DNA of 64,000 nt from Streptococcus suis (GCA_002831545.1 CP025095.1:2480001-2544000), one strand, 5' to 3'. Counted from the first letter of the stretch, positions 45,915 through 56,794 are shown. Numbers and translations are program-made. The notes: a model not told the origin generated them from the letters alone.

Positions 45915-46274
45915 TTATTTCTCCGGTATGACCCAAAACAAATAGTAAGTGATGAAGATTGTTAATAGTCCCAGTCCTATTTTGACCAATAAAATAGGAG
46001 CCAGCCAGATAGAAATTGCCATGAGTAAGTAAATTTGCCAGATGATTTGCTTTTTTCGTTTGCGGGAAATGGATTTGGTCTCAACGTAATCAGCTACGTA
46101 AAATTGATAAATTTTTGTATTGCGTAGCCATTTTTCAAACCTTTTTGAACTTCTCGCAAAGCAAAAACCAGCTAAAAGTAAAAAAGGAGTTGTCGGAACT
46201 ATCGGCAAAACAATCCCAATGACACCAAGCATCAAACTAACAAAACCAAATACTAGATAGAATATTCTCTGCAT
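45915..46274 (-). CDS. DUF454 (YbaN-type) membrane protein
   Basis: 119 residues. The GVIGIVLPIVPTTPFLLLAGFCFARSS segment is the hallmark of DUF454/YbaN inner-membrane proteins of unknown function, with the later YVETKSISRKRK loop and a C-terminal pair of helices. Monocistronic; divergent from the FMN reductase gene. Confidence 0.87.
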   Translation of the reverse strand: MQRIFYLVFGFVSLMLGVIGIVLPIVPTTPFLLLAGFCFARSSKRFEKWLRNTKIYQFYVADYVETKSISRKRKKQIIWQIYLLMAISIWLAPILLVKIGLGLLTIFITYYLFWVIPEK

Positions 46275-46401
46275 ACTAATATTATACCAAAAGAACTCGT
46301 GAATTTTTGAACAATTTTATCACATTTTCAGAAAACGCTTGCATTTTATTGAATAAACGGGTATGATAAAAGTACCAAATTTAGGAAAGAGAGAAGACGC
46401 T

Positions 46402-47004
46402 ATGAAACTTCTAGGACTGGTCGGAACAAACTCCGCTCGCTCAACCAACCGCAAACTCTTGCAGTACATTGAACAGCACTTCGCTGATAAGGCAGATATC
46501 GAACTGGTTGAAATCAAGGAACTCCCAATCTTCAATAAACCAGCCAATCGAGAATTACCAGAAATTGTCAAAGAATTGGTCGCAAAAATTGAGGCTGCTG
46601 ACGGAGTCATCATCGGAACTCCCGAATATAACCACTCTATTCCAGCTGTCCTTATGAATGCCCTTGCTTGGGTATCATACGGTGTCTATCCACTATTAAA
46701 CAAACCAGTTATGATTACTGGTGCTTCTTATGGAACACTTGGTTCCTCTCGTGCCCAACTACAGCTACGTCAAATTCTCAACGCTCCTGAACTCAAGGCC
46801 ACTGTCTTGCCAGATGAATTTTTATTGTCACATTCCTTGCAAGCCTTTGATACCAATGGGGAGCTCATTGATTTAGAAACTAGTCAAAAACTGGATGCCA
46901 TCTTTGATGACTTCCGCCTCTTTGTCACCATGACTGGCAAGCTGTCTAACGCAAAAAAATTACTCCAAAAAGAAGCTGAAAACTTCGATTGGGAAAACCT
47001 GTAA
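46402..47004 (+). CDS. NADPH-dependent FMN reductase
   Basis: 200 residues, flavodoxin-like fold: [19 protein letters not shown], then [26 protein letters not shown], the FMN_red family signature, and [19 protein letters not shown]. It reduces flavins or quinones with NAD(P)H. The ATG at 46402 gives the conserved start. It precedes a second reductase gene by 14 bases; the pair is conserved as paralogues and probably arose by duplication. Confidence 0.9.
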   Translation: MKLLGLVGTNSARSTNRKLLQYIEQHFADKADIELVEIKELPIFNKPANRELPEIVKELVAKIEAADGVIIGTPEYNHSIPAVLMNALAWVSYGVYPLLNKPVMITGASYGTLGSSRAQLQLRQILNAPELKATVLPDEFLLSHSLQAFDTNGELIDLETSQKLDAIFDDFRLFVTMTGKLSNAKKLLQKEAENFDWENL

Positions 47005-47018
47005 GAGAGGAATATACT

Positions 47019-48254
47019 ATGAAATTTGTCGGAATTGTTGGATCAAATGCAGATCAATCTTATAACCGCATGCTATTGCAATTCATTCAACGCCACTTTA
47101 AAGTGAAGTTTGAACTAGAACTTTTGGAAATCAAAGATGTTCCAATGTTCAATCAGGACGAAGACCAGTCTGATTGTTTTGCAATTCAATACCTTTACAA
47201 CAAAATCACCCGTGCTGACGGGGTCATTATTGCTACCCCTGAGCACAATCATACTATTACCCCTGCCCTTAAGAGTACTCTGGAATGGCTCAGCTTTAAT
47301 TTGCACCCATTCGAAAATAAACCAGTTATGATTATCGGGGCATCTTACTACGATCAAGGAACTTCTCGTGCCCAAGTTCACCTACGGAAAATTTTAGATG
47401 CACCAGGTGTCAATGCTTACACACTACCAGGTAATGAATTCCTCCTTGGTAAGGCCAAAGAAGCTTTTGACGATAAGGGCAATATCATCAATGAAGGCAC
47501 CGTGAAATTCTTAGAAAGCTGTCTAGACAACTTTATCAAGTATGTCGGTGTTGTATCCAAATTGAAAAAACCAAAACCAATCGCACCAGAAGATTTGGAC
47601 TGTGGAAAGCCGATTGCGACGACCATCACTGGTGTGGATCCCGATGATCCAGATTGGCTAGAAAAGGCTTCTAAATTGGTTAACGCAGTTGAGGGAGACA
47701 CCTATGTTAAACTGGACAATGGTCTGTTGACCGTTAACCAACTCAATATGTTCCTCAATGCGATGCCATTTGAATTGACCTATGCAGATGATAATAACCA
47801 GTTCCTCTACTACAACAATAGTCACCAAGAACCTGATACCATGTTGGGTAAACGGGTACTTGCTCAAGTAGGAAATCGCCTGTCAACTGTCCACGGTACG
47901 CTACCTCCTGCCCGCATGAAGAATGTTGAATGGGTTGTCGGTACCTTGCGTAATGGTAACCAGGAATATGTTCGTACCATTGTACCCGGTACCCCTGCTG
48001 AAATTATCAACACCCACAACTACCAAGCTATGTACTATCCTGACGGATCCTACGCTGGTATCAATGAAATTATCTTTAATTTCAAACCATGGCTAGATTG
48101 GTATCTTGAAGCTACTGGTCAACGCTTGGTTGGTGGTTCGGGAACTGCCGCAGCTCCTGCACATGTTGACGCAACCTCTGGTGCATCAGATGCTGGTAGT
48201 GCCCCTGCTACTTCCACACCGACAGATGCAGATTCTGGTGCATCCGCTCACTAA
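47019..48254 (+). CDS. FMN reductase fused to a PAS-like domain
   Basis: 411 residues. Residues 1-190 are an NADPH-dependent FMN reductase paralogous to the previous gene ([37 protein letters not shown]). Residues about 235-355 form a PAS_10/DUF438-like domain ([52 protein letters not shown]). The last ~40 residues are a low-complexity A/S/T/D/G tail ([20 protein letters not shown]). The PAS part may bind haem or a metabolite and control flavin reduction. The two genes likely form one operon. Confidence 0.83.
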   Translation: MKFVGIVGSNADQSYNRMLLQFIQRHFKVKFELELLEIKDVPMFNQDEDQSDCFAIQYLYNKITRADGVIIATPEHNHTITPALKSTLEWLSFNLHPFENKPVMIIGASYYDQGTSRAQVHLRKILDAPGVNAYTLPGNEFLLGKAKEAFDDKGNIINEGTVKFLESCLDNFIKYVGVVSKLKKPKPIAPEDLDCGKPIATTITGVDPDDPDWLEKASKLVNAVEGDTYVKLDNGLLTVNQLNMFLNAMPFELTYADDNNQFLYYNNSHQEPDTMLGKRVLAQVGNRLSTVHGTLPPARMKNVEWVVGTLRNGNQEYVRTIVPGTPAEIINTHNYQAMYYPDGSYAGINEIIFNFKPWLDWYLEATGQRLVGGSGTAAAPAHVDATSGASDAGSAPATSTPTDADSGASAH

Positions 48255-48267
48255 TCGTTCACATATA

Positions 48268-48548
48268 GAGGCTGGGCAGAAAGCCCAGCACCTCTTCTCA
48301 GAGTTCGTGTCAACATCTCAGCGCAGTGGTTGATTGGCAGATTTGTTCGTTTTTTACACTCCAAATCTGGCCTCTACGACTGATGCGAACAGAGTTCGCT
48401 TCATTTCCAACCTCCAACTGTCTCCCAGACAGTTGGAGCTGTACGGGGGTGGGAGTAAAATAGTCCAGTGGACTATTTTAGCCCGAACCTACTGTTTGGA
48501 AGCGAGGGGAACTCTTTTTAGACTGGTCGAGTTCTTTCCCACTCCCAT
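48268..48548. repeat. Dispersed modular repeat, copy C
   Basis: Starts with the hairpin GCTGGGCAGAAAGCCCAGC, then CTCAGAGTTCGTGTCAACAT, GCGCAGTGGTTGATTGGC, GCGAACAGAGTTCGC, a CAACTGTCTCCCAGACAG hairpin and ends GTTCTTTCCCACTCCC. Same orientation as copy B. It contains an AGTCCAGTGGACTATT hairpin module in place of the one in copy B. Confidence 0.75.
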
Positions 48549-48592
48549 ATTTTTCAAACAAAACATTGATATTGATTTCACAAGGAGTTCCT

Positions 48593-49387
48593 ATGTCACC
48601 ATTTCAAGAAAAAATTTCAGCTGCAGTTTCAAAAAAAGAAGCCCTTTTTGACGAAAGTCTAGGCCGCTATGCCTTGCGTTCTATGTATGCAGGAGCCTAC
48701 CTGACTATGTCAACAGCTGTCGGTATTATCGGAGCAGACGTTATTGCCAGTCAATTTCCAAGTTTGTCGCGCTTTGTCTTTACCTTCATCTTTGCTATTG
48801 GGCTGGTTTTTGTTCTTATTTTTGGTGGTGAATTAGCCACATCTAACATGATGTATCTCACAACTGGTGCCTACTATAAGCAAATTAGCTGGAAAAAAGT
48901 GACACTGATGCTGCTATACTGTACTTTCTTTAACTTTGTAGGCGCTACTATTCTAGCCTGGCTCTTCAATCAGTCCTTCTCCTACCTCAATCTCTCTGAT
49001 AAGAGCTTTGTCGTCAATGCCGTTACCATCAAACTTGGAAAATCTGACTGGAGTAATTTTATTGAAGGGATCACGGCTAATATGTTTGTAAATATGGCAA
49101 TACTTGGCTTCATGCTCATCAAAGAACAGTCTGCTAAGTTCTTTGTCATCATTTCCTCCATTTTTATGTTCGTTTTCCTCATCAATGAGCATCTGGTCGC
49201 CAATTTCGCATCTTTCATGCTCCTAGCTTTTAACGCTACTCGAAGCAATGTCGAAGCCTTCAATATGATCAATATCCTTCGTCAATGGATTGTGGTCTTT
49301 TTTGGAAATTGGCTCGGAGCCGGTCTCTTTATCGGTATCGCCTACGCTTGGCTCAATCAAACCAAAACCAACCATATTGAGCAGTAA
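48593..49387 (+). CDS. Formate/nitrite transporter family channel
   Basis: 264 residues with six membrane helices; the FNT signatures GGELATSNMMYLTTGAYY and the later ANMFVNMAILGFML (with Asn) are visible. FNT channels carry formate, nitrite or related small anions. It probably exports formate made by pyruvate formate-lyase. AAGGAG lies five bases before the ATG. A strong terminator follows. Confidence 0.9.
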   Translation: MSPFQEKISAAVSKKEALFDESLGRYALRSMYAGAYLTMSTAVGIIGADVIASQFPSLSRFVFTFIFAIGLVFVLIFGGELATSNMMYLTTGAYYKQISWKKVTLMLLYCTFFNFVGATILAWLFNQSFSYLNLSDKSFVVNAVTIKLGKSDWSNFIEGITANMFVNMAILGFMLIKEQSAKFFVIISSIFMFVFLINEHLVANFASFMLLAFNATRSNVEAFNMINILRQWIVVFFGNWLGAGLFIGIAYAWLNQTKTNHIEQ

Positions 49388-49398
49388 GCCTACCACAA

Positions 49399-49468
49399 AA
49401 ACAGCCAAGATAAACCACGTCCTAAACATTTAAGGATTGTGGTCTGCTTATCTTGGCTGTTTATTTTT
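49399..49468. terminator. Large bidirectional terminator
   Basis: AAACAGCCAAGATAA and TTATCTTGGCTGTTT are perfect 15-base arms, enclosing a second inner pair CCAC/GTGG. T-rich on the right, A-rich on the left. It serves the convergent FNT and ABC genes. Confidence 0.9.
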
Positions 49469-49475
49469 CTATATA

Positions 49476-51260
49476 TTATTCAAACACAAACTGGTTGTGG
49501 TAGAGTTCGGCGTAGAAGCCGCCCTGTTTGAGGAGCTGGCTGTGGTTGCCTTGCTCAATCACTTTTCCGTCTTTGAGGACGATGATTTCGTCCGCATTGA
49601 GGATGGTTTTGAGGCGGTGGGCAATGACGAAGCTGGTCCGTCCTGCGATAATAGCCTCCATGGCCTTTTGGATTTTAGCTTCCGTTACGGTATCAACGTT
49701 TGAGGTTGCTTCGTCCAAAATCAAGACTTGAGGATCTGTCAAGAGCGTACGGGCAATGGAAATCAGCTGTTTCTGACCTGTCGAGAAGACATTCTCATCA
49801 TCGGTCACAAAGGTTTCATAGCCCTCTGGCAAGCTCATGATGAAGTCGTGGATATGGGTGGCACGAGCTGCGGTTTCCACCATTTCCTGCGAAATGCTCT
49901 CATCACCAAAGCGGATATTGTCCGCAATAGTACCCGAGAATAGCACCGACTCCTGCAAGACAATGCCGACCTTATCCCGCAAGCTGTCCAAGTCATATTC
50001 CCGAATATCGCGACCATCAAAGGCCACACTACCACCATTGACATCGTAGAAACGGTTGATCAAGTTCATAATGGTAGTCTTACCAGACCCCGTCGGACCA
50101 ACGACTGCCACCATTTTGCCCTTAGGAGCAGAGATAGATACCTTGTCCAAGACCTTCTGACCTGGCAGGTAGCCAAAGTCAATGTCCTTGATTTCAACAC
50201 CTTCTTTTAATTCGGTAAATAGCGGAGCGTTTTGAGGGCGAACTTCCTCAGGCTCATCAAACATTTCCTGAATACGGTGAGCACCTGTGAAAGCCAGCTG
50301 CAATTCTGCCCAGCTAGAGGCAATCTGCATGATAGGCTGGTAATACTGTTGCGAATACTGAACAAAAGTCACTACCAGACCAAGTGCGGCAGCTGTTTCC
50401 AGCGAACTATCATTGAGAACAATGCTAGAACCTGCAAAGATAACAATAGCCGTATTAACCAAGCTCATCCCATTCATAAATGGGAAGAGAATCCCACCAA
50501 ACAAGCGACCTTTGAAGGTCGTACGGCGAACTTCTTCATTGAGTTCCAAGAAACCATCAATTGTCTCTTCCTGCACACCTTGTACAATAATCGCTTTTTG
50601 TCCAGAAATTTTCTCGTCCATGTAGGCATTGAGCTTAGATACCGCAGCCTGTTGCTTGTCTGTATATTTCCGTGATAGGCGGATGATAACGACCAAGGCA
50701 ATCAAGGCAACTGGCGTAGAAGCAATGGTCACCAAGGCCAAGCGAGTATCCTGACGGAACATCATGATGACCATACCGACATAAAGAGCGATGTTGGTCA
50801 CCACTTGGGTCAAGGACTGGTTAAAAGCATTCTGAATATTATCCAAGTCACTGGTAAAACGAGAAAGAATATCCCCGTCCTTGTGGCTATCAAAGAAGGC
50901 AACTGTCAAACGTTCCAGCTTGCCAAACAAGCCCTTACGCATACGGTTGGTCGAATGAGCCACGATACGCGTGAAGAGGAGGGTGTAAATCAAGGTTGCC
51001 ACGACCGTCGCCGCATAAGCGAAGAAAAGGTTGAGCATAACCCCATTAAAATCAGACAGGTCAGGTTTGAAATCTGACTGACCCATTTGCACCGAAGCAA
51101 AATAAGCTTGCCCAATTTTCCCCATCTCCGCAATGGCATTTCCAAGGAAAACAGGTGTCTTAACCTGCAAGTAGGTCGCTGTCACAATGGCTAGAAAAAT
51201 CACAGCAAAGGACAGTTTATAGCGTTTAAAATAAAACCAGAAAAATCTAAGTGTTTTCAT
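49476..51260 (-). CDS. Heterodimeric ABC multidrug exporter, second subunit (SatB/PatB-like)
   Basis: 594 residues: six-helix membrane domain at about 1-320, nucleotide-binding domain with Walker [10 protein letters not shown] (about 380), signature altered to FSTGQKQ, and canonical Walker [12 protein letters not shown] with Glu. With its partner it would make a type IV exporter with one degenerate ATP site. Gene order (MarR, ABC, ABC) and sizes match satRAB of S. suis / patAB of pneumococcus, linked to fluoroquinolone efflux; that identification is by resemblance. It starts directly after the stop of the first subunit. Confidence 0.88.
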   Translation of the reverse strand: MKTLRFFWFYFKRYKLSFAVIFLAIVTATYLQVKTPVFLGNAIAEMGKIGQAYFASVQMGQSDFKPDLSDFNGVMLNLFFAYAATVVATLIYTLLFTRIVAHSTNRMRKGLFGKLERLTVAFFDSHKDGDILSRFTSDLDNIQNAFNQSLTQVVTNIALYVGMVIMMFRQDTRLALVTIASTPVALIALVVIIRLSRKYTDKQQAAVSKLNAYMDEKISGQKAIIVQGVQEETIDGFLELNEEVRRTTFKGRLFGGILFPFMNGMSLVNTAIVIFAGSSIVLNDSSLETAAALGLVVTFVQYSQQYYQPIMQIASSWAELQLAFTGAHRIQEMFDEPEEVRPQNAPLFTELKEGVEIKDIDFGYLPGQKVLDKVSISAPKGKMVAVVGPTGSGKTTIMNLINRFYDVNGGSVAFDGRDIREYDLDSLRDKVGIVLQESVLFSGTIADNIRFGDESISQEMVETAARATHIHDFIMSLPEGYETFVTDDENVFSTGQKQLISIARTLLTDPQVLILDEATSNVDTVTEAKIQKAMEAIIAGRTSFVIAHRLKTILNADEIIVLKDGKVIEQGNHSQLLKQGGFYAELYHNQFVFE

Positions 51261-52967
51261 CTATTCCTCCCTCCCTTTCTGTGTTTCGTAGATTTCGCGG
51301 TAGACGTCATTTGTCGCTACCAATTCTGCGTGTGTTCCCTGACCAATCAAGCGACCTTCATCAAGAACCAAAATCTTATCAGCTTTGACAACAGAAGAAA
51401 TCTTCTGGGCAACGATGACAGTGGTTGTCCCCTTCAAATCATGGTTGAGAGCCTCTTGGACCAGTTTCTCAGACTTGGCATCCAGGGCAGAAGTCGAGTC
51501 ATCCAAGACCAAAACCTTAGGCTCGCCAATCACCCCACGAGCAATAGACATCCGCTGCTTCTGACCACCAGAGAAGTTATTTCCACGTTCTTCTACTTGG
51601 CTCTCGTAGGTATCATCCAAGCGGTCGATAAATTCTTTGGCTTGGGCAATACCTGCGGCCCGCTCCAAGCGTTGCAAATCAGCACCAGGTGCCCCTTGAC
51701 GCAGGTTGTCTGCAATGGTTCCCGAGAAGAGAATAGCCTTTTGCAAGACAATCGATACCGTATCACGCAGGGTGTTCTGGCTGACTTCTTTCAAGTCCCG
51801 ACCACCGATGGATACTGTTCCTTCTTGCGGGTCAAACAAACGCGGAATCAGTTGAGCAAGAGTGGATTTACCCGCACCTGTTGCACCAACCACACCGACC
51901 ATTTGCCCTGGCTCAATCTCAAATGAGATATTTTTCAAAGTCGGCTCCGTATCATGTGGGTAGGTAAAGCTAACATTGTCAAAGACAATCTTACCAGTCA
52001 ATTCTTCATCCGCCACATCCTTGAAGGTCATAGCAGGCTCCGTATCCAACACCTCGCTGATCCGCTTAATTGAAATAGCCGCACGAGAAGCCTGCATCCC
52101 CATGAAACTAGTCATGATAATGGCAAACATGATTTGCATGAGGTAGCTCATAAAGGAAGTAAAGCCACCAACTGCTTCCATGTTGGTTTCCAACATCCCG
52201 GACACCAAGTAGAGCGATGCAAAAATCGCCATGTAAGAGATAAACATCATCAAGGGTTGCAAGATAGCAAAACCATAGCCGATAAAGAGGTTGAGGTCCA
52301 AGAGTTCATTGGATACATCCTTGAATTTCTTGTACTGGTTTTTCTCTTGAACAAAGGATTTGACCACACGGATTCCTCGTAGGTTTTCCTTGGCAATACT
52401 GTTCATCTTGTCCATGAGGGACTGGAATTTCCCAAAACGTGGTCCCATTTGCCCCATGACAACTGCCATAATGACCATAATCAAGACCACCATGACAATA
52501 ATCATCCACCAGAGTTCTGGCATGGTCCGCACCGCCATGATGAAGGCCCCGACAAACAGCAATGGAACCCGCATCAACACTGTGAAGAGCATCATGACAA
52601 GGTTCTGGATCTGATTGACATCGTTAGTCATCCGAACAACCAAGTTCCCTGCGTTAAACTCTTCGATATTAGCATAAGAGAAGCTTTGGATTTTCCGAAA
52701 GGTCTTCTCACGAATATCCGCAGATACTCCCTGAGAAATCTTAGCTGCTGAAATGGTATTGACAAGCCCTGCCAAAAGACCAATTCCAGCAATAATCAGC
52801 AGTAATTTGCCTACACGAACAATTTCATCCTTGTCATTGACCAAGACTGCCGTCAAGACATCCTGCAAATAACTAGGTTGCATCAAGGTCGTTGCTACGA
52901 CAATTGACGTCAGCAAGACCGATGCTAAGGCGTACCATTTATAACGTAAAATGGCTTCTTTAAACAT
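51261..52967 (-). CDS. Heterodimeric ABC multidrug exporter, first subunit (SatA/PatA-like)
   Basis: 568 residues: membrane domain at about 1-305, Walker A GATGAGKST (about 358), canonical signature NFSGGQKQR, but Walker B VLVLDDSTSALD with Asp in place of the catalytic Glu. This complements the other subunit, leaving one consensus and one degenerate ATP site. The start overlaps the marR stop by eight bases, so it is translationally coupled and likely repressed by the MarR protein. Confidence 0.88.
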   Translation of the reverse strand: MFKEAILRYKWYALASVLLTSIVVATTLMQPSYLQDVLTAVLVNDKDEIVRVGKLLLIIAGIGLLAGLVNTISAAKISQGVSADIREKTFRKIQSFSYANIEEFNAGNLVVRMTNDVNQIQNLVMMLFTVLMRVPLLFVGAFIMAVRTMPELWWMIIVMVVLIMVIMAVVMGQMGPRFGKFQSLMDKMNSIAKENLRGIRVVKSFVQEKNQYKKFKDVSNELLDLNLFIGYGFAILQPLMMFISYMAIFASLYLVSGMLETNMEAVGGFTSFMSYLMQIMFAIIMTSFMGMQASRAAISIKRISEVLDTEPAMTFKDVADEELTGKIVFDNVSFTYPHDTEPTLKNISFEIEPGQMVGVVGATGAGKSTLAQLIPRLFDPQEGTVSIGGRDLKEVSQNTLRDTVSIVLQKAILFSGTIADNLRQGAPGADLQRLERAAGIAQAKEFIDRLDDTYESQVEERGNNFSGGQKQRMSIARGVIGEPKVLVLDDSTSALDAKSEKLVQEALNHDLKGTTTVIVAQKISSVVKADKILVLDEGRLIGQGTHAELVATNDVYREIYETQKGREE

Positions 52968-53409
52968 GATTCTTCTCCTTATAGTGTTGAATATTTTCTT
53001 TTAATTGATTAGCTACCTGTTTGACCAAATCAAAGTTCTCTTTTTGAATGCCCCAAAAAAGTGAATGGTGCATTTCTTCATGGAAGGCTTTCAGGTGACA
53101 GATTTTCCCTTGCCCTTTCTCTGTCAAAACCAACTGCTTGTAGCGTTTGTCAACCTGAGAAGGCAGGACTTGGATAAAGCCATTTTTCTCCATTCGCTTG
53201 ACCAGATTGCTGGCAACGGATTTGGAAATCTTTAATTCCGCTTCTATATCTTTTACAAAGGTTTCGGCTTCCGACCGTTCCGCAATGAAACGCAAGGCCC
53301 ATCCCTGTGGACCAGCTAAGTGCTCCACATCGTATTCTTTAGCAATAGTTTCACTGATTTGTTCAATCTGATTGAGCAGGTTCCGAAAATCTGCAATGGT
53401 ATGTCCCAC
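52960..53409 (-). CDS. MarR-family repressor
   Basis: 149 residues, winged helix of MarR type: IEAELKISKSVASNLVKRMEK (recognition region, about 72-92) and GFIQVLPSQVDKRYKQLVLTEKG (wing, DKR motif). The start codon is GTG with AAGGAG five bases before. A palindrome overlapping its own promoter indicates autorepression and control of the two exporter genes. By position it corresponds to satR. Confidence 0.9.
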   Translation of the reverse strand: MGHTIADFRNLLNQIEQISETIAKEYDVEHLAGPQGWALRFIAERSEAETFVKDIEAELKISKSVASNLVKRMEKNGFIQVLPSQVDKRYKQLVLTEKGQGKICHLKAFHEEMHHSLFWGIQKENFDLVKQVANQLKENIQHYKEKNHV

Positions 53410-53440
53410 GATAACTCCTTTCCAATCAATTAATTAGCAT

Positions 53441-53476
53441 GAGAACTATTATAGTTCTCTTGGGAACTATTGTCAA
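53441..53476 (-). promoter_or_regulatory. marR-exporter promoter with palindromic operator
   Basis: Consensus promoter: TTGACA (53476-53471), 17 bases, TATAAT (53453-53448). The perfect 19-base palindrome GAGAACTATTATAGTTCTC (53441-53459) covers the -10 box; a further half site GGGAACTAT lies at 53462-53470. Confidence 0.85.
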
Positions 53477-53615
53477 TCATTTTAACTTCTATTTTCAAAG
53501 CTCACCCTGCTAACATTTTTCTTCCTAACAGCAATATTTGACATGACTTGCAAGATTTTATCTATGGATTATGATATAATATAGACAAATCAACTCAACC
53601 TAGAAAGGATTTTCT

Positions 53616-54632
53616 ATGACCAAACAAACCATTGCTGTCTTGGGACCAGGCTCATGGGGAACTGCCCTTGCCCAAGTTCTCAACGATAACGGTCATACTG
53701 TCCGTATTTGGGGAAATATCCCTGAACAAATTGACGAAATCAATGAACACCATACCAATACTCGCTACTTCAAGGATATTGTCCTAGATGATAAAATCAC
53801 AGGCTACAAGGATTTAGCAGAAACCTTAAACGGTGTGGATGCAGTTCTATTCGTTGTGCCGACCAAGGTAACCCGTCTGGTTGCCAAGCAAGTGGCCCAA
53901 GCTCTCAAGCACAAGGTGATTGTCATGCATGCCTCAAAAGGTTTGGAACCTGATAGCCACAAACGCTTGTCAGAGGTCTTAGAAGAAGAAATTCCTGCAG
54001 ATCTCCGTTCAGAAATCGTTGTGGTTTCTGGACCAAGCCATGCAGAAGAAACCATCGTCCGTGACTTGACCTTGATTTCTGCAGCTTCTAAGGATTTGAC
54101 AACAGCCAGCTATGTACAGAACCTCTTCAGCAACAACTACTTCCGCCTCTACACTAATAACGATGTGATCGGCGTGGAAACAGCAGGAGCTTTGAAAAAC
54201 ATCATCGCTGTAGGTGCTGGCGCCCTTCACGGTCTGGGATATGGTGACAATGCCAAGGCAGCTATTATCGCTCGCGGTTTGACTGAAATCACCCGCCTCG
54301 GTGTAGAAATGGGAGCCAACCCACTGACCTATAGCGGACTTTCTGGTGTCGGTGACCTGATTGTAACTGGTACTTCCGTCCACTCTCGCAACTGGCGGGC
54401 TGGTGACCTACTCGGTAAAGGTGAGAAACTTGAAGACATCGAAGCCAACATGGGAATGGTTATTGAGGGAATTTCTACTACTAAGGCAGCTTACGAGTTG
54501 GCACAAGAATTGAATGTCTATATGCCAATCACTCAAGCCATCTATAGCGTGATTTATCAAGGCGCAAGCATCCAAGACGCGATTAAGGAAATCATGTCTG
54601 GTGAATTCCGTCATGAAAACGAGTGGGTTTAA
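53616..54632 (+). CDS. gpsA: Glycerol-3-phosphate dehydrogenase [NAD(P)+]
   Basis: 338 residues. Dinucleotide fold [15 protein letters not shown], the [10 protein letters not shown] and SGPSHAEE segments, and catalytic Lys in [12 protein letters not shown]. It makes sn-glycerol 3-phosphate for phospholipids and teichoic acids. It is followed by galU after 37 bases, a conserved streptococcal pair. A TATGAT -10 with TTGCAA -35 (16 bases apart) lies at about 53552-53579. Confidence 0.95.
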   Translation: MTKQTIAVLGPGSWGTALAQVLNDNGHTVRIWGNIPEQIDEINEHHTNTRYFKDIVLDDKITGYKDLAETLNGVDAVLFVVPTKVTRLVAKQVAQALKHKVIVMHASKGLEPDSHKRLSEVLEEEIPADLRSEIVVVSGPSHAEETIVRDLTLISAASKDLTTASYVQNLFSNNYFRLYTNNDVIGVETAGALKNIIAVGAGALHGLGYGDNAKAAIIARGLTEITRLGVEMGANPLTYSGLSGVGDLIVTGTSVHSRNWRAGDLLGKGEKLEDIEANMGMVIEGISTTKAAYELAQELNVYMPITQAIYSVIYQGASIQDAIKEIMSGEFRHENEWV

Positions 54633-54669
54633 AAAATAGTCATTAACAAAATAACAAGGAGATTGTACC

Positions 54670-55572
54670 ATGACAAAAAAAGTTAGAAAAGCCGTTATCC
54701 CAGCTGCTGGATTAGGAACTCGTTTCCTACCTGCTACTAAGGCTCTTGCCAAAGAAATGTTGCCAATCGTTGACAAACCAACCATCCAATTTATTGTTGA
54801 AGAAGCCCTCCGTTCTGGTATCGAAGATATTTTGGTGGTCACTGGTAAATCAAAACGTTCTATCGAAGACCATTTTGACTCAAACTTTGAGTTGGAGTAC
54901 AACCTCAAAGAAAAAGGCAAAAATGATTTGTTGAAACTGGTTGATGAGACTACAGGTATTCGCCTCCACTTCATCCGTCAAAGCCACCCACGTGGACTTG
55001 GTGATGCCGTTCTTCAAGCTAAAGCATTTGTCGGGAACGAGCCATTTGTTGTCATGCTCGGCGATGACCTCATGGACATCACAGATACAAAAGCTGTCCC
55101 ATTGACCAAGCAACTCATGAACGACTATGAAAAAACACACGCTTCTACCATTGCAGTTATGCCTGTTCCTCATGAAGAAGTTTCTGCATACGGTGTTATC
55201 GCTCCACAAGGTGAAGGTGTCAACGGTCTCTATAGTGTGGAAACCTTTGTGGAAAAACCAAAACCAGAAGATGCTCCTTCTGACCTGGCTATTATCGGAC
55301 GCTACTTACTCACTCCTGAAATCTTTGAGATTTTAGAAAACCAAAAACCAGGTGCCGGGAACGAGATTCAATTGACAGATGCCATTGATACTCTGAACAA
55401 AACGCAACGCGTGTTTGCTCGTGAATTCAAAGGCAACCGTTACGATGTTGGGGATAAGTTCGGTTTCATGAAAACTTCTATCGACTACGCTCTCCAACAC
55501 CCTCAAGTAAAAGATGATTTGAAACAATACTTGATCGATCTTGGTAAAAAATTAGATACAAAGAAAAACTAG
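54670..55572 (+). CDS. galU: UTP-glucose-1-phosphate uridylyltransferase
   Basis: 300 residues. N-terminal nucleotidyltransferase motif [20 protein letters not shown], then FVMLGDDL and [11 protein letters not shown]. It produces UDP-glucose for capsule and glycolipid synthesis. AAGGAG precedes the ATG. Second gene of gpsA-galU and ended by a terminator. Confidence 0.96.
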   Translation: MTKKVRKAVIPAAGLGTRFLPATKALAKEMLPIVDKPTIQFIVEEALRSGIEDILVVTGKSKRSIEDHFDSNFELEYNLKEKGKNDLLKLVDETTGIRLHFIRQSHPRGLGDAVLQAKAFVGNEPFVVMLGDDLMDITDTKAVPLTKQLMNDYEKTHASTIAVMPVPHEEVSAYGVIAPQGEGVNGLYSVETFVEKPKPEDAPSDLAIIGRYLLTPEIFEILENQKPGAGNEIQLTDAIDTLNKTQRVFAREFKGNRYDVGDKFGFMKTSIDYALQHPQVKDDLKQYLIDLGKKLDTKKN

Positions 55573-55589
55573 CAAGTGCTAGTTTTTTT
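55566..55589. terminator. Terminator between galU and the rhomboid gene
   Basis: AAACTAGCA, two-base loop, TGCTAGTTT with a T run to the right and A run to the left; serves both convergent genes. Confidence 0.85.
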
Positions 55590-55590
55590 C

Positions 55591-56268
55591 TTATATCACA
55601 TAGAATATCCCTAGTAGCAAGGCGATCAAACCCAAATAACCAATGAAACTGTAAAAAATCTGTTTTCCTGTAAAGAGATCTTTTTCCACAAGAGGTGGAA
55701 GGAACATCACGACCAAGCAACCTCCAACAGCTCCTCCAATATGTCCTGCCATACTAATGGTTGGATTAAAAAGTCCCAAAACCAAGTTCAATCCCAAAAG
55801 GACCATGTAGCGTTGACCAAGAACCTGCAGATAAGGGCTGCGACTAAATTTTCTCAAAAGTGCCATAGCTGCAAAAAGACCAAAGAGCGAGGTCGATGCA
55901 CCTGCACCAACCACATCTGGTGTAAAAAAGAGAACAAAAAGATTGCCCATTATCCCAGACAAGATATACAGCAGGAAGAAACGCCTTGACCCAAACAGCC
56001 CTTCTAATTGATAACCCAAACCAAGCAAGGTAATGCTGTTAAAGATAAAATGTTCCCAACCAATGTGGACAAAGATGGGGGAAATCAACCGCCACAACTG
56101 AGTCGGATCATACCGCACTACCTCACCAAACATACCACCGAATTCATAAATCGTATAGGCAGCCGTCGTCTGTCCGAAGCGAAATACTTGTATCAATAGG
56201 AAAACAAGAGCCGTAACCGCCAACAGGCCATTGGTTACAGGGTAGCGCTTATCAAAAAAGTTCTTCAA
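55591..56268 (-). CDS. Rhomboid-family intramembrane serine protease
   Basis: 225 residues, six to seven helices. Catalytic Ser in GAGASTSLFGLF (about 123) and His in MAGHIGGAVGG (about 177), with HIGWEHFIFNSITL supplying the conserved HxxxN. It cleaves within membrane helices; the substrate is unknown. The start overlaps the end of the 5-FTHF cyclo-ligase gene by 17 bases, an arrangement also seen in other streptococci. Confidence 0.93.
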   Translation of the reverse strand: MKNFFDKRYPVTNGLLAVTALVFLLIQVFRFGQTTAAYTIYEFGGMFGEVVRYDPTQLWRLISPIFVHIGWEHFIFNSITLLGLGYQLEGLFGSRRFFLLYILSGIMGNLFVLFFTPDVVGAGASTSLFGLFAAMALLRKFSRSPYLQVLGQRYMVLLGLNLVLGLFNPTISMAGHIGGAVGGCLVVMFLPPLVEKDLFTGKQIFYSFIGYLGLIALLLGIFYVI

Positions 56269-56794
56269 AAATCAACAACTCCTTCACTGGAATATCAAAT
56301 ACATCTGGTTCGAAATCATAGACTTGAAATTCTGCCACGGTCGATACCGTCTCCCCCTGATAATCTACTAGGTAGCGATCATAAAAACCACCTCCATAGC
56401 CCACTCGAAAACCCGCTTGATTCCAAGCCAAACCAGGGACATGAATCAACTTAACCACAGACTTATCCACAGGTTGTGAATAAGTCCCAGGTTCCCAAAC
56501 TCCAAACCTAGATTTCACCAAATCATCAGGATTATATTCTACAAAATCCATGCGGCCTTGTGAATAGGTCTTAGGAATGAAAATGCATTTTCCATCCTTT
56601 TGAGCCTGTTCAATCAGGTAAGAAGTATCAAACTCATGAGGCATGGAAAGGTAGGTCCCAAGCGACTTTGTGCCTTGATAGGCCTCAGAAGCAAGGAGGC
56701 GTTCCGTTAGCTGCTGGCTCCATCTTGCTCGCTGACTACTAGTCAGGTCTTTCAAGCTCTGCAGGACCTCTTGCCGAATGCTCTTTTTATCCAC
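56252..56794 (-). CDS. 5-formyltetrahydrofolate cyclo-ligase
   Basis: 180 residues. The substrate/ATP motif GYGGGFYDRYL and VPGLAWNQAGFRVG are diagnostic. It converts 5-formyl-THF to methenyl-THF with ATP. It lies between the diaminopimelate genes and the rhomboid gene, all on the minus strand with short gaps. Confidence 0.93.
   Translation of the reverse strand: MDKKSIRQEVLQSLKDLTSSQRARWSQQLTERLLASEAYQGTKSLGTYLSMPHEFDTSYLIEQAQKDGKCIFIPKTYSQGRMDFVEYNPDDLVKSRFGVWEPGTYSQPVDKSVVKLIHVPGLAWNQAGFRVGYGGGFYDRYLVDYQGETVSTVAEFQVYDFEPDVFDIPVKELLIFEELF

Noticed and set aside
54408..54974. 188-codon minus-strand frame spanning the gpsA-galU junction
   Set aside because: Antisense to two solid genes and without a ribosome site.
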